A DNA stretch of 6,064 nt from an uncultured Clostridia bacterium (GTDB lineage Bacteria; Bacillota; Clostridia; Christensenellales; Aristaeellaceae). The notes under the pieces were generated by a model. It had not been told where the DNA came from. It saw nothing but the letters and a program-made list of their open reading frames with translations, and did no database searches. A program made the translations under genes and the position numbers. Numbering within the stretch: position 1 is the stretch's first letter; the number at the start of each line of letters is the position of its first letter. Where the stretch lies: NCBI GenBank assembly GCA_934636425.1, contig CAKUAV010000168.1, positions 1 to 6,064 on the forward strand, in the 5' to 3' direction. Positions 6,041 through 6,064 of this stretch are shown here, piece after piece.

Positions 6041-6064
6041 AGAGCTCGAGAGGGCCGGAGCTCT
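6041..6064. repeat. Inverted repeat at the window edge
   Basis: AGAGCTC (6041-6047) and GAGCTCT (6058-6064) are perfect 7-bp inverted copies around a 10-nt GC-rich loop. The right arm ends exactly at the last base of the window, so the true extent is unknown. It lies 21 nt after the stronger hairpin at 5991-6019, and together the two suggest a structured intergenic element. Confidence 0.4.

Noticed and set aside
1..6064. CRISPR arrays, transposases, toxin-antitoxin pairs, riboswitches
   Set aside because: No regularly spaced repeats, no transposase or toxin-like protein, and leaders too short (about 30 nt or less) to hold a riboswitch.

Overview
The window is GC-rich chromosomal DNA. It has strong Shine-Dalgarno sites, a consensus sigma-70/sigma-A promoter, an intrinsic terminator and protein families common in Clostridia-type Firmicutes. 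A high-GC gut or anaerobic Firmicute is the best guess. This is inferred from family resemblance and codon style; there is no 16S or other direct marker.

Layout. (1) Positions 98-255 hold two minus-strand tRNA genes, tRNA-Thr(CGT) then tRNA-Pro(CGG), 5 nt apart. They are driven by a near-perfect promoter at 273-301. The DNA left of them (1-97) is AT-richer and holds no gene I can support. (2) Positions 336-2764 hold a two-gene minus-strand glycan operon. A family 2 glycosyltransferase comes first and overlaps by 4 nt (ATGA) a membrane-bound polyprenyl glycosylphosphotransferase, the class of enzyme that puts the first sugar-phosphate on a lipid carrier. (3) Positions 2765-2908 are a divergent control region with a candidate promoter facing each way and an inverted repeat between them. 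(4) Positions 2909-5790 hold a two-gene plus-strand operon. It encodes a cytoplasmic TIM-barrel protein resembling the uncharacterised 'hypothetical glycosyl hydrolase 6' group, followed 14 nt later by a xylose-isomerase/AP-endonuclease-2-like TIM-barrel protein. A strong terminator at 5801-5860 closes it. (5) Positions 5861-6064 carry no supported gene but contain two hairpins, the second running to the window edge.

How they fit together. The left operon looks anabolic: initiation and extension of a surface polysaccharide or glycolipid. The right operon looks catabolic: intracellular processing of a sugar or glycoside followed by isomerisation or epimerisation. The two share a 144-bp divergent intergenic region and might be co-regulated, but nothing in the sequence proves a functional link. 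The least described part is the right-hand operon, whose hydrolase-like family has no reaction I can name with confidence.
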